A DNA stretch of 64,000 bases from Bacteriovorax sp. PP10 (GTDB lineage: Bacteria; Bdellovibrionota; Bacteriovoracia; Bacteriovoracales; Bacteriovoracaceae): positions 1-64,000 of the forward strand of contig NZ_JAYGJQ010000001.1 in NCBI RefSeq assembly GCF_035013165.1. Direction: 5' to 3'. Position 1 is the first letter of the stretch. Each line of letters starts with the position of its first letter. Of this stretch, positions 45,119-53,988 are shown one piece after another. The notes beneath the pieces were generated by a model. The model did not search any database and was not told the DNA's origin. It saw nothing but the letters and a program-made list of their open reading frames with translations. Made by a program: the position numbers and the translations under genes.

Positions 45119-47371
45119 CTACTTCTTCACTGGTGGTTTTACTCCACCTGCAGGCGCACTTCCACCTGGTGATGCTGGTCTTGGTGCTGCTGGCGCTGCT
45201 GCTGCCGGAGCAGAACTTGCTGGTGCAGGAGTTGGTGCTCCAGGAGGTCTATTGCTAAAAATTCCGCGAGGAACGTTGTAACCTTTTCTCTCAAGCACTT
45301 CGATAAACTTTGGAATGAAACCAGTTGCCTGGAACTCACCTAAAATCTTTCCGCCTTTATCAATTTCTTTTTGTACGAATAAGAAAATATCCTGAAGGAT
45401 AACCGTGTCTCCTTGAAGACCACCGATTTCTGTAATGTACATAACTCTTCTCGACCCATCATCAAGACGAGACTGCTGAATAATCATGTGTACTGCACTC
45501 GCAATCATTTCTTTAATCGCGCGAGCTGAAATTGATGTTCCTGCATACTGAACTAAAGTTTCAAGACGACCAATACACTCGCGTGGATTGTTAGAGTGGA
45601 CAGTAGTCATTGAACCATCATGTCCAGTTCCCATCGCTTGTAACATATCCAGAGTTTCACCACCACGACACTCACCGACGACAATTCTATCAGGACGCAT
45701 ACGTAGTGTTTGCTTAACAAGACATCTAATATCAATTGCTCCATCACCTTCAAGAGATGGTGGACGTGTTTCAAGTCTTACAATGTGTTCTTGAGGGAAG
45801 TTCAATTCCGCCGAGTCTTCACATGTGATGATACGTTCGTTTGATTGGATGAATCCACCAAGCACATTGATCAGTGTCGTCTTCCCGGAACCAGTACCAC
45901 CAGAAACAATAATATTTCGGTGAGCTTCAACGGCAATACGAAGGAAGTCGGCCATACTTTCAGTCATCGATCCATACTTAACAAGATCTTTGTATGTCAG
46001 ACGTTTGTCAGGGAATTTACGAATAGTAATCGTACATCCATCAATTGATGATGGAGGAATAATCGCGTGCACACGAGACCCATCTTTTAAGCGGGCATCA
46101 ACATAAGGTGTTTTTTCATCGATACGACGACCAATAGGTGCAACGATACGTTCAATAACGTTTAAAACCTGACGGTCATTGGTAAAAGTCACTTCTGAAA
46201 GTTTAATTTTACCACTTTGTTCATAATAAATTTTATAAGGCCCTACGACCATAACCTCGGAAATCGTTTTGTCTCTTAACAAATCTTCTAGTGGCCCAAG
46301 CCCTAAAGCTTCATCAAGGATTTCTTTTACGATTTGATTCATATCTTCACGAGTTGCTAAGATACTTTTTGTATCTTCTTTACCCAGAAGTTCTACGACG
46401 ATTTTTTTCGTCTGCTCTTTTAAGATAATGACGGCCTTAGGATCGTTGTCGTCAGATTTTTTCAAATCCATTTCTTCAACAAGTGCTCTGTGGATACGCG
46501 ACTTAAGTTCTGTCCATGGGCTCTTCCCACCTTTAACAGGTCCTCCGCCTTCAGCTCCAGCCACACCGCCCGCTCCGCCCTCAACTTTCTTTTGTCCGAC
46601 ATCACTTGGCTTATTAAGTTTTTCAAGCGCTCTTAAAATACTTTTTTCATTCAGGCGTCTAACTGTGTCGACAACACCTTTAGCAAATGCCGAATTTCTC
46701 GCCACAAGCATAACCGGCTTTTTCTGGTTAAGAGCAAGTGTACAAGTCTGATCATCACGAGGGATCACACTAAAAGCTGGTTTCCCCAGAGTTTTTGCAA
46801 TAACGTCATTGGTAACCGGGTGGCCTTGTTGGGCCTGATTGATTACAAATTGGATCATGTCTTTTGGAAACATCATCGTGACAAGATCAGAGTAAAGTCT
46901 CTTCGTCTGATTTAAAGCAAGAATGTCTGGAGTTACAATGACAAAAATTAAAGTCGAAAATTCCAATGCCTTAATTGCCAGTGGAGTTAATTCGTTACCG
47001 GCATCAATAATGGTGATGGGGTAAATATTTGTCACCGCTTTAAGAGTTCTTCCTAAAGCTTCAACTTCGATTCCATCGGATGCCGTCTGATCATTAGGCA
47101 TCCCGATATAATAAACGTTTTGGTTCATGTTAACGAACTGCTGAATTGAATTCGGGTCAATCGCCCCTTTAAATTCAGCAAGCTCTTTTATATTTTTCTT
47201 CCCTTTCATCCCGGTGATAAAATCCTGATCACCACTGGCCTTCTGGTCGAAATCTAAAAGTAGCGTTTTGACTTTTCCTTCAATCGCATAAGCAAAGGCT
47301 AAGTTAGCCGCTACCTGCGACTTACCAAGTCCTCCTTTACCACCAATGATTGAAATTATATGTCCGGCCAC
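45119..47371 (-). CDS. fused CpaE-like ParA ATPase and CpaF/TadA assembly ATPase
   Basis: A 750-residue protein combining two Tad proteins that are usually separate. Residues 1 to about 250 are a ParA/MinD-type ATPase with deviant Walker A GGKGGLGKSQ (10-19), like CpaE/TadZ, which localises the machine. A Gly-rich linker (about 265-283) leads to a CpaF/TadA secretion ATPase, with GGTGSGKTT (491-499), PYVDARLKDGSRV and MRPDRIVVGECRGGE. A Pro/Ala-rich tail ends it. The start is GTG, overlapping the secretin stop as TAGTG, with an upstream AAAGGAG site. Localisation and motor functions are thus tied in one chain. Confidence 0.92.
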   Translation of the reverse strand: MAGHIISIIGGKGGLGKSQVAANLAFAYAIEGKVKTLLLDFDQKASGDQDFITGMKGKKNIKELAEFKGAIDPNSIQQFVNMNQNVYYIGMPNDQTASDGIEVEALGRTLKAVTNIYPITIIDAGNELTPLAIKALEFSTLIFVIVTPDILALNQTKRLYSDLVTMMFPKDMIQFVINQAQQGHPVTNDVIAKTLGKPAFSVIPRDDQTCTLALNQKKPVMLVARNSAFAKGVVDTVRRLNEKSILRALEKLNKPSDVGQKKVEGGAGGVAGAEGGGPVKGGKSPWTELKSRIHRALVEEMDLKKSDDNDPKAVIILKEQTKKIVVELLGKEDTKSILATREDMNQIVKEILDEALGLGPLEDLLRDKTISEVMVVGPYKIYYEQSGKIKLSEVTFTNDRQVLNVIERIVAPIGRRIDEKTPYVDARLKDGSRVHAIIPPSSIDGCTITIRKFPDKRLTYKDLVKYGSMTESMADFLRIAVEAHRNIIVSGGTGSGKTTLINVLGGFIQSNERIITCEDSAELNFPQEHIVRLETRPPSLEGDGAIDIRCLVKQTLRMRPDRIVVGECRGGETLDMLQAMGTGHDGSMTTVHSNNPRECIGRLETLVQYAGTSISARAIKEMIASAVHMIIQQSRLDDGSRRVMYITEIGGLQGDTVILQDIFLFVQKEIDKGGKILGEFQATGFIPKFIEVLERKGYNVPRGIFSNRPPGAPTPAPASSAPAAAAPAAPRPASPGGSAPAGGVKPPVKK

Positions 47372-48858
47372 TATCTGCTCCTTTTTCTAAACTTTCTTTC
47401 TATATCCTGGGCCCCCGTTGCAGCTGACTCGATGATTTCAGGAGTCACGAACATAACGAACTGAGAACGGTTGGTAGAATATTTTTTTGATTTTAAAAAC
47501 GAAAATAACGGTGAACCATTTTCAATGGTTTCTGATGTCGGTGGATCGCGGTCAAAGTCTGTCGTGAACTTGTTTGAAACAACTCCCCCGATCACTGCTG
47601 ACTCAAGCGACTTCACAACGATTTGTGTGTTAATCGTGTTATCCAATTCAATTGGTGTTGTACTTCCATCAGTTGCTTTAACTGAAATAAGAATTTTTAA
47701 ATTGATCTTCTCATCTTGCATCATCGTCGGAGTGATCTTCATATCAAAACCAGCTTTAGCAGCTCCGGTTTTTAAGTTCTCTCCCGTTCCAAGAGCGTAG
47801 TTGATAGTTGTCGATTTATTGATCGATCCTTCAATCCCTTCTCTTACTATGATGACACCCGATTGAATAACTCGTGCGTGCCCAGCACTCTTGGCCGAGT
47901 TAAGTTTGGGAAATAAATTTGAAATCGTTGCGGCCAGGGTTCCCTGAGATGAAGTTGATAATCCTCCACCTTGTTTTCCTACCTGAATTTCTCCACCACC
48001 TTGTCCAATTGTTGGAGTCCAGCTAAAACCAAACGTTCTGTCATACGCTTTTGTTAATTCAACAAACTGTGCTGTTAGTTTAAATAACTTTGTCGGCGGT
48101 TCTGGTTTTGGTTTCGTATTAACCGTCAGAAGATTTTCATACGGCTGCTTTCTTGTTGATTGAACAGCGTCCGTTCTTCTTGCAAGGTTTTGAATCTGAT
48201 CCGGTAAATAAGCTTTTGCAACCTGCTCTGCTTTTGCACTTTCTTGTTCAGAGTTAACAACCCCTTCAATCCAGAAGCTGCCGTTGACAACTCTTACAGT
48301 GACATCTTTTAAGTTACTCTTTTGCATTTCTTCCTGCATCTTTCTGGCAATGACCAGCTGAGTTTGCGGAGAAAGTTCAACTAGGCGTAAAACTTCTGGG
48401 TATTTATCCAGGATAACAACAACCTTACCAATGTCGGCCGGAACAACAATGTGTCCACCAACATAAACGGCGTCACCCTTAATACCAATTTCTAATCCTT
48501 CAACATCACCTAAAAGTTCTTTTAACTGAACAACTACTCTCGACTGATCTGAAGCGATAACTTTTAGTAAATATCTAACTTTAATATCTCCCGCAAGGTC
48601 GCGGACAGTAAGAGTTGTATCTCCTGCCTTAATCCCTGTTAGAAGAATTTGTTTTTTCTGTGGAACAAGCTGATAAGAAACTAAATTCTCATTGGCAATT
48701 TTTATAATTGAGTTCGGAACGAAATCAAGTGTAATGATTTTTTCAAGACCAACGATTACATCAACTTCTTTCAGTGTTTCGTTAGCATCATCCTGGGCCA
48801 TAACATTATGGACTTGGAAGGTTAATAGAAAGAAGATTGCTAAAATTTTATTGAGCAT
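47371..48858 (-). CDS. cpaC: Tad pilus outer-membrane secretin
   Basis: About 495 residues from the ATG at 48858, chosen because it begins a signal peptide (MLNKILAIFFLLTFQVHNVMA) and overlaps cpaB by 11 bases. An N-terminal pilus-specific domain (VDVIVGLEKIITLDF) precedes a secretin core with the VIQSGVIIVREG, GFDMKITPTMM and FTTDFDRDPPTSETIENGSP segments. It forms the outer-membrane pore for Flp pili. It lies between cpaB and the fused ATPase gene. Confidence 0.9.
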   Translation of the reverse strand: MLNKILAIFFLLTFQVHNVMAQDDANETLKEVDVIVGLEKIITLDFVPNSIIKIANENLVSYQLVPQKKQILLTGIKAGDTTLTVRDLAGDIKVRYLLKVIASDQSRVVVQLKELLGDVEGLEIGIKGDAVYVGGHIVVPADIGKVVVILDKYPEVLRLVELSPQTQLVIARKMQEEMQKSNLKDVTVRVVNGSFWIEGVVNSEQESAKAEQVAKAYLPDQIQNLARRTDAVQSTRKQPYENLLTVNTKPKPEPPTKLFKLTAQFVELTKAYDRTFGFSWTPTIGQGGGEIQVGKQGGGLSTSSQGTLAATISNLFPKLNSAKSAGHARVIQSGVIIVREGIEGSINKSTTINYALGTGENLKTGAAKAGFDMKITPTMMQDEKINLKILISVKATDGSTTPIELDNTINTQIVVKSLESAVIGGVVSNKFTTDFDRDPPTSETIENGSPLFSFLKSKKYSTNRSQFVMFVTPEIIESAATGAQDIERKFRKRSR

Positions 48859-49672
48859 TTTTAGTCTCTTTAATATATTTCTCAGAGAAGAAGCTCTTCG
48901 CTTCCGAAGCATCATCCCCAAGTACGTCATAAATTTGAGTCGCTCTTAAACGAACCGGCTCTTTATCTGAATTGTTTCTTAAAGAAAGTGAAACGGCCCC
49001 GTTTGAATAGGCCTGTATGAAAGCAAGTTTCTGAACGTCATACGGATCTAATTCGAGCGTGATTGTATTGTATGTCGTGTACGTATTTAAGTTCATCGTA
49101 CGAATAACTTTCGGTGTCTCAACTCCATACATAGGAATTGAATTCGTCATACTCATACCTGTTGATAAAACTAAAACGTCCTGAAGGAATGTTCTGGTTT
49201 TTTGTAAATCACGACGGGCCCCTTGAGAGATATCAATCGCTGCAAGAACGTCAACACGGTCACCCGGTTTAATCAAACGCCCTACTGCATCTTTTTCAGT
49301 AATGTTAATGGCAACGGCACGTTTACCAACTGAAACCTGTCTTGATAAACCAGTTTTAATTCCCGGATACGTCACACGCGGTTTTGTGATCTGCTCCCCT
49401 TTAATAATTGGAACAGTTGCAATTGTGTTTTCTAATTCTTTAATTGTTTTGAAATGCCCTGGAGAAAGAAAGTTTGCTGGAACAGTTTTAACTTCAACTT
49501 TTGAATCGTCGATCAAATCTAATTCTTGAATATCGTTTTTTGCTACAACGACAGAACTTTGAATACCATATTCTTTGATCATCGCATTCTTTTGATCTTC
49601 GATATATGTGTAGACCATCATCATTGCAAGTCCTGCAATCACTAAGGCCAGAGTCAGTGCGCGTGTATTCAT
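48848..49672 (-). CDS. cpaB: Tad pilus assembly protein CpaB (SAF domain)
   Basis: A 274-residue periplasmic protein with an N-terminal membrane anchor (about 5-25) and a SAF domain. The pattern VVVAKNDIQELDLIDDSKVE and later RQVSVGKRAVAINITEKDAV then LIKPGDRVDVLAAID matches CpaB/RcpC. It probably works with the secretin at the outer membrane. It begins 85 bases after the last pilin-like gene. Confidence 0.9.
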   Translation of the reverse strand: MNTRALTLALVIAGLAMMMVYTYIEDQKNAMIKEYGIQSSVVVAKNDIQELDLIDDSKVEVKTVPANFLSPGHFKTIKELENTIATVPIIKGEQITKPRVTYPGIKTGLSRQVSVGKRAVAINITEKDAVGRLIKPGDRVDVLAAIDISQGARRDLQKTRTFLQDVLVLSTGMSMTNSIPMYGVETPKVIRTMNLNTYTTYNTITLELDPYDVQKLAFIQAYSNGAVSLSLRNNSDKEPVRLRATQIYDVLGDDASEAKSFFSEKYIKETKNAQ

Positions 49673-49757
49673 TTGACAACCTCTTTAAATAACTAGCCTT
49701 TTTAGTTTATCAAATTTTAGAATTTTAATATGTTAGGGGAAGAATTTGCTGGCCGGT

Positions 49758-50288
49758 TTAGTTGGAAGCACCCAAGCTGCAATTACCTGGATCAGACTGT
49801 CTTGAAGGATCAATCCAATGTTTTAAATCGCCAGTGACTGGCACAGAGTAAACGGGACCACACACTCCATAATACGTAAACACTCGGATATAACGGCTCA
49901 TTCCTTCGTCTTCACGCTCTTTTGAATCACATTCTTCGGTTGAGTTATTTTTTAGTAACGAAGAAAATTTAAAACAAGGAGCAAACGCAGTTGTTCCGGC
50001 CGCATTTCCTTTTTCTCTCCACCCTAAAGCTGAGAAACCTACCCTGGTTACATTAAATCTTCCAAATTCTGCAAGCTCGAGTGGATTGTTCAAGTAAGAG
50101 TTCCCCATAATTAAACTGTAGAAATACCCTCTCACCGATTTTTGCTGATTAATCGATGCACTGATCGCATCCCCGGTTGTCGAATAAATCGTATAAAGAA
50201 AAATTAAAAAGGGAATGAAGATGATTAACTCAAACAACGCTTGTCCACTTTGATTTTTTAATGGTTTAAATGTTTTCTTATCCACCAT
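49758..50288 (-). CDS. TadE-like pseudopilin 2
   Basis: About 176 residues from the ATG at 50288. It has a class III prepilin-type motif NQSGQALFELIIFIPF: the cut should fall after Gly, leaving Gln at +1 and Glu at +5, followed by the hydrophobic helix. The mature part has cysteines near FAPCFKFSS, EECDSKE, GVCGP and GNCSL. Its 5' end overlaps the end of the preceding pilin-like gene by 11 bases. Probably a minor pilin of the Tad pilus. Confidence 0.78.
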   Translation of the reverse strand: MVDKKTFKPLKNQSGQALFELIIFIPFLIFLYTIYSTTGDAISASINQQKSVRGYFYSLIMGNSYLNNPLELAEFGRFNVTRVGFSALGWREKGNAAGTTAFAPCFKFSSLLKNNSTEECDSKEREDEGMSRYIRVFTYYGVCGPVYSVPVTGDLKHWIDPSRQSDPGNCSLGASN

Positions 50289-50811
50289 TATCTTCCAGTG
50301 TGACGTGTACATCACATTTACTTAAACCTAAGCTCATAATCGCCTGACAAACCTGCGATCTGCTTTCTGAACGAGTCGGCTCTCTTCCTAAAAAAGATTC
50401 TGAAATAAAATGAATGGATTCTTTTCCACCAATAAATCCCATTGAAAATCTTTGAGTGAATTCAATCCATACTCCAACGAATGCATGAAATTTTGTTTTT
50501 CCAGGATCTGGATTGTTTTCTTTAAGTGAACCCGTTTCAACACCTTTTACTAATCCTTCCGGTAGGTATTTAGTAAAAACCTGGCGCGCCTTCTCGATTG
50601 CTTTTGAGTCACCTTCTTCGAGAGATCTTCTATCTTCATCACTTACCAGATAAGCACGAGAGGCCATAAAAGTGGCATGATGAACCATGAATCCATCAGT
50701 GTAGTTCAAAGCCATTTTTAAAAAGAGAAAAATAAAACCAACGGCAACCGTAAAAGTCATAATGAACTCTATCGTCGACTGGCCTTTATTTTTTTTAAGA
50801 TTATTCCCCAT
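50278..50811 (-). CDS. TadE-like pseudopilin 1
   Basis: A 177-residue protein with the class III prepilin signature KNKGQSTIEFIMTFTVAVGF, where cleavage after Gly would expose Gln with Glu at +5. The soluble part has two cysteines (SQVCQAIM, SKCDVH). Length fits TadE/TadF minor pilins. It overlaps both flanking pilin-like genes (11 bases on each side), which indicates translational coupling. Confidence 0.8.
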   Translation of the reverse strand: MGNNLKKNKGQSTIEFIMTFTVAVGFIFLFLKMALNYTDGFMVHHATFMASRAYLVSDEDRRSLEEGDSKAIEKARQVFTKYLPEGLVKGVETGSLKENNPDPGKTKFHAFVGVWIEFTQRFSMGFIGGKESIHFISESFLGREPTRSESRSQVCQAIMSLGLSKCDVHVTLEDNGG

Positions 50812-51133
50812 ACGGCTCTAGTCCAGAGAAAAAATGACTTTGTCCGGTTTTGGCATTGAAGTAAGTGTCGTGACGATTGGATTGATATTGAAAACTCATC
50901 GCCTGATCGTGATCGACATTCGCGTCCATTTCACGGCCATAACGGTATGAGTACTCCATTCTCTTTCTCAGATTGGCAAAAAGACCAACATCACCTTTGA
51001 TAAAATTTTTAAATGCGCGGTTGTTATAGAACGAATAACCAATAGAAGTTATCACCACTAAAAGCAGAATGTATTCTACGACGGACTGACCTTTTTTATT
51101 TCTTAAAAGGACAGGATTTTGTAATTTTGCCAT
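50801..51133 (-). CDS. Flp-like prepilin 3
   Basis: About 110 residues from the ATG at 51133. The class III motif is NKKGQSVVEYILLLVVITSIG with the cut after Gly; Glu is at +5 and Tyr at +6, the Flp arrangement. The mature tail is longer than in classical Flp pilins (about 50 residues) and basic. It overlaps the end of the prepilin peptidase gene by 31 bases. Likely a minor pilin. Confidence 0.78.
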   Translation of the reverse strand: MAKLQNPVLLRNKKGQSVVEYILLLVVITSIGYSFYNNRAFKNFIKGDVGLFANLRKRMEYSYRYGREMDANVDHDQAMSFQYQSNRHDTYFNAKTGQSHFFSGLEPYGE

Positions 51134-51612
51134 CCAAACCACATCCATGCGATGAAGATTACCGGTGCATAGGTAAATTTCTTTCCAAAAATTTTTTTAA
51201 TCCCAGCAATGTCTCTCATTTTAAAGTGAATTATAATTATATCAAGGTTCTTTAATATATTAAAAAGTAGAAGCGTACTTCCTACTAAAATCGTTGCGTA
51301 TAGAAGGTAGGTAAAAACCGTTTCCTGCATATTGAGTGGAACTAAAATATAGAGTGAAGAAAGATATTTGGAATCTCCTCCTCCCATTATATGGGCCATA
51401 TAAAGTGCAAAGCCCACGAGCAAAAATGCCAGCGGAAAAACGAAAGCTTCAAACGACCAGATGTAGACCGTAGGAAAGACGATTGTCAGCAGACAAAAGA
51501 ATAAAAAGTTAATCAACATCCACATGTTGGCAATTTTCTGCGTTTTGAAATCAATGTAGGCGACAAATAGCAGCTGGATGGAAATAAAAACGTAGACGAC
51601 TATTGGAAACAT
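51103..51612 (-). CDS. cpaA: prepilin peptidase (CpaA/TadV type)
   Basis: About 169 residues from the ATG at 51612, chosen because it overlaps the upstream pilin stop as TAATG and begins the first membrane helix. It is an aspartic membrane protease with the two active-site motifs: Asp in YIDFKTQKI and Asp in MGGGDSKYLSSLY. Six helices fit. It cuts the class III leader of the five pilin-like proteins in this operon. The short form without an N-methylation domain is normal for Tad systems. Confidence 0.88.
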   Translation of the reverse strand: MFPIVVYVFISIQLLFVAYIDFKTQKIANMWMLINFLFFCLLTIVFPTVYIWSFEAFVFPLAFLLVGFALYMAHIMGGGDSKYLSSLYILVPLNMQETVFTYLLYATILVGSTLLLFNILKNLDIIIIHFKMRDIAGIKKIFGKKFTYAPVIFIAWMWFGWQNYKILSF

Positions 51613-51833
51613 TATTTCGCCTCGTTTTCGTAGCCGGTATAAAAACAAAGTTTCCTGCAAACACCTACAGTGAATTGTTCTGTTAACTCGAAACCAATAT
51701 TACCGACGGAACTCATCATAGTTTTTCCCAACCCTCTAACCAGAGAGATCGAAATAAACGTCATGAAGGAAAATAATAAAAGGTATTCAATGAGCGCCTG
51801 ACCGGAGACGTTCACTTTGTTTTTTAATTTCAT
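51612..51833 (-). CDS. Flp-like prepilin 2
   Basis: A 73-residue protein from the ATG at 51833. The leader KLKNKVNVSG ends in Gly, followed by QALIEYLLLFSFMTFIS with Glu at +5 and Tyr at +6. The mature end has two cysteines (VCRKLCFY), unusual for a small Flp pilin. Its stop overlaps the prepilin peptidase start. It lies 123 bases downstream of the major pilin gene. Confidence 0.78.
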   Translation of the reverse strand: MKLKNKVNVSGQALIEYLLLFSFMTFISISLVRGLGKTMMSSVGNIGFELTEQFTVGVCRKLCFYTGYENEAK

Positions 51834-51956
51834 TATTACTAGGATTGAAGATAGGTGAAAAAGAGACAACTAGAGGCAAACAATGCCGATGATTGTGATG
51901 ATTTTAGATTAATGAGGGAATCGCTGGCGGTTAATTTTATCAGAGATCAGATAAAG

Positions 51957-52148
51957 TTAGTTACCAGCGTCGATTCCTTCAACCATTGTGTCGGCCTTAT
52001 CAAAAACTTTCGCTGTTAGTGCATCTAACTTAGCACCAGCTGTGTTTTTGAATTTAAAAACGATCATGGCAACAACCGCAACGAGTAAGATATACTCTGT
52101 CGACGTCTGCCCACTTTCGTCTCTCCAATATGCCATAAGCTTCTTCAT
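51957..52148 (-). CDS. flp: Flp-type major prepilin
   Basis: A 63-residue prepilin from the ATG at 52148, preceded by an AGGAGAG site; the in-frame upstream ATG at 52193 lacks a good site. The leader MKKLMAYWRDESG ends in Gly and is followed by QTSTEYILLVAVVAMIVF, the class III signature with Glu at +5. The short tail is typical of Flp pilins. It is the first gene of the Tad operon and separated from the rest by 123 bases, as expected for a highly expressed major subunit. Confidence 0.88.
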   Translation of the reverse strand: MKKLMAYWRDESGQTSTEYILLVAVVAMIVFKFKNTAGAKLDALTAKVFDKADTMVEGIDAGN

Positions 52149-52345
52149 AAACTCTCCTGAATTCGAAATACTCACAAGAGACTTCTCGGTCACAACTCTT
52201 CAAATCTTTAGTTCTCTACCCTTATATTTTACCATTAAACTCAACTTTTCGACGCAACTTCCCAGAGTTGCAGCTTTTTTTAAACTAAGTATCTGAAACT
52301 ATTTATTAGGTAAAAACTTTCCTAGAGAGTTAAATACTGGAGGTG

Positions 52346-52351
52346 TATACT
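52346..52351 (+). promoter_or_regulatory. -10 element for the 6S-like RNA
   Basis: TATACT lies 6 bases before the predicted RNA 5' end at 52358, a normal -10 to start distance. The -35 region shows no good TTGACA match, so the promoter may rely on other contacts. Confidence 0.5.
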
Positions 52352-52357
52352 AAAAGT

Positions 52358-52543
52358 GGGTCTAGGAGTTGGCATTAAGTTGGTTCCTCTATAAAGATAT
52401 ATTCGGGAGCGGTCCCTGGTCACGGTGAGCAAGCTCATACACAACCCTCGGGTTTTGTCAGTGAGAAGCCTAAAGAGACTACTAACTGCAGCCACCTATT
52501 TAAAAATGGGCGGAACCTCGACAATAGTCCACCTCTTGGGCCC
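52358..52543 (+). ncRNA. ssrS: 6S RNA candidate (RNA polymerase regulator)
   Basis: A 186-nt region, close to the 184 nt of E. coli 6S RNA. Its ends pair: GGGTCTAGGAG at 52358-52368 with the 3' end CTCTTGGGCCC (52533-52543), 11 pairs counting G-U. Inside are 6S-like motifs: CGGTGAGCAAGCTC, then GTGAGAAGCCTAAAGAG (E. coli has GAGAAGCCUUAAAAC), then ACTGCAGCCACCT (E. coli ACUGCGACGACACAUUCACC). 6S RNA binds the housekeeping RNA polymerase as a promoter mimic. No protein-coding gene covers it on the plus strand. The usual neighbour, a 5-formyltetrahydrofolate cyclo-ligase gene, is absent. Confidence 0.72.
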
Positions 52544-52560
52544 TTTATTTTAAGAAAGTA

Positions 52561-53937
52561 ATGAACAAACAAGTCGCGAAGTTCGCTCAATCCCTTACCA
52601 TTTTCCTTATTTTTATCGCTTCGATTTATCGCAGTGGAAAAATCGTTGAGACTGATGTCTATTGGCAAACACGCGCGGGCCTTGATTGGTTAAGCGATAA
52701 AACTTTTATCAAAAACGATTTATGGTCTTATGTTCCCAATGGAGAATGGATTCCCAATTCATGGGGATGGAATCTTATCCTCGCCTACGCTTACAAACTC
52801 TCACCTGATTATGGTCTTTTTGCATTGGGGTTTGTTGTTACCATTTCATTTCTTGCACTCTTAGTTGTGGGAGCAAGAAGACTGACTTCCAGCTGGAACT
52901 CAATTAATCACGTTCTCGCATTCGTGCTGATGTTTGCGATCCCTATTCTTTCCATCAGGCCTGCTCTCATAAGCGCTTATGGAATGTTGATCATGCTTTT
53001 ATCAACTCATGCATTCTTAAAAAGTTTTCAAACAAGACCCATCATCATGAGTTTTGTTTTTTTAATCTTCAATGTCTTGATGATTAACCTGCATCTGGCA
53101 TGGCCGATCTTTTTAGGTGCTGCTTTTATTGGATGGAGTGGATTGTTACTCAGTTATCTTCCATATAAAAAGGCGTTATCCACAATTCTCCCATTGGGAA
53201 TTGCGGCCGTGATTGGAATTTTAATTAATCCACTAAAACATCATTTGTTTTCACATATGCTGATGACTTTTGCGAGCTCGACTGAATTAATTTATGAATG
53301 GAAGCCAATGTGGAACGAACCACTTTACCTTTTTGGATTGATTCTCGTCTTTGCTCAAATCCGTCCTGCAAAAAAATTCAAACGAATCAGACCGTGGGCC
53401 TTTTGTTCGATGGCCTTAGCTGTAATGGGAATTTTTGCTATCAGGTATATGCCATGGGCACTTCTCTTTTCATTACCGGCCTGGAGTTTTTGGATTCGAA
53501 GCTTTCAGGTTAAAAAAGATAAGTTCCTGTCTATCGCTGCGATTGGTTTAGCGACTGCTCTTATTTTTATTTCTTATGAGGCCATTACCCTACACGGAAG
53601 ACCAAGTTTTATTGATGACATCAAGGCCCTTCCGGCCGACTGTCATTTAATTGCAACTCCACAAACTTCGGGTGCCGTTGTTTTATTTAGACCGGATGTA
53701 AAAATCTTCGTAGATAGTCGCAATGAATATTGGGGTAAAGGCCGCTACAAATTGGTTAATGAATTTATGAGACATCCTAACGATGATCTCTTAACAGCGA
53801 TTGAACCGACATGCGTGATGGCCGAAAAAAACTCTCCCGTTGCTAATTACTTTAGGTATCGCCCTGGTTGGGAAATCAAAAATTCAGGCACACCTTCATT
53901 GGAAGTGTGGTCATCCGCTGCGGCGCCTCAGTATTAG
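52561..53937 (+). CDS. multi-pass membrane protein, GT-C glycosyltransferase-like
   Basis: A 458-residue inner-membrane protein with about ten helices. The first loop, DVYWQTRAGLDWLSDKTF then WSYVPNGEWIPNSWGWN, resembles the acidic first loop of GT-C (lipid-linked sugar) transferases. The C-terminal soluble part includes DVKIFVDSRNEYWG, another pattern found in such proteins. The role would be sugar transfer at the periplasmic face. It starts 17 bases after the 6S-like RNA. The assignment is by pattern only. Confidence 0.6.
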   Translation: MNKQVAKFAQSLTIFLIFIASIYRSGKIVETDVYWQTRAGLDWLSDKTFIKNDLWSYVPNGEWIPNSWGWNLILAYAYKLSPDYGLFALGFVVTISFLALLVVGARRLTSSWNSINHVLAFVLMFAIPILSIRPALISAYGMLIMLLSTHAFLKSFQTRPIIMSFVFLIFNVLMINLHLAWPIFLGAAFIGWSGLLLSYLPYKKALSTILPLGIAAVIGILINPLKHHLFSHMLMTFASSTELIYEWKPMWNEPLYLFGLILVFAQIRPAKKFKRIRPWAFCSMALAVMGIFAIRYMPWALLFSLPAWSFWIRSFQVKKDKFLSIAAIGLATALIFISYEAITLHGRPSFIDDIKALPADCHLIATPQTSGAVVLFRPDVKIFVDSRNEYWGKGRYKLVNEFMRHPNDDLLTAIEPTCVMAEKNSPVANYFRYRPGWEIKNSGTPSLEVWSSAAAPQY

Positions 53938-53988
53938 TCGAACCTTAAAATTCTTGACAGTAAGTCGCTCAGCACCGATCATTTTTAT

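Noticed and set aside
52435-52668. Minus-strand open frame of about 77 codons across the 6S-like RNA
   Set aside because: It overlaps the RNA and the start of a real plus-strand gene, has no ribosome-binding site and no family resemblance.
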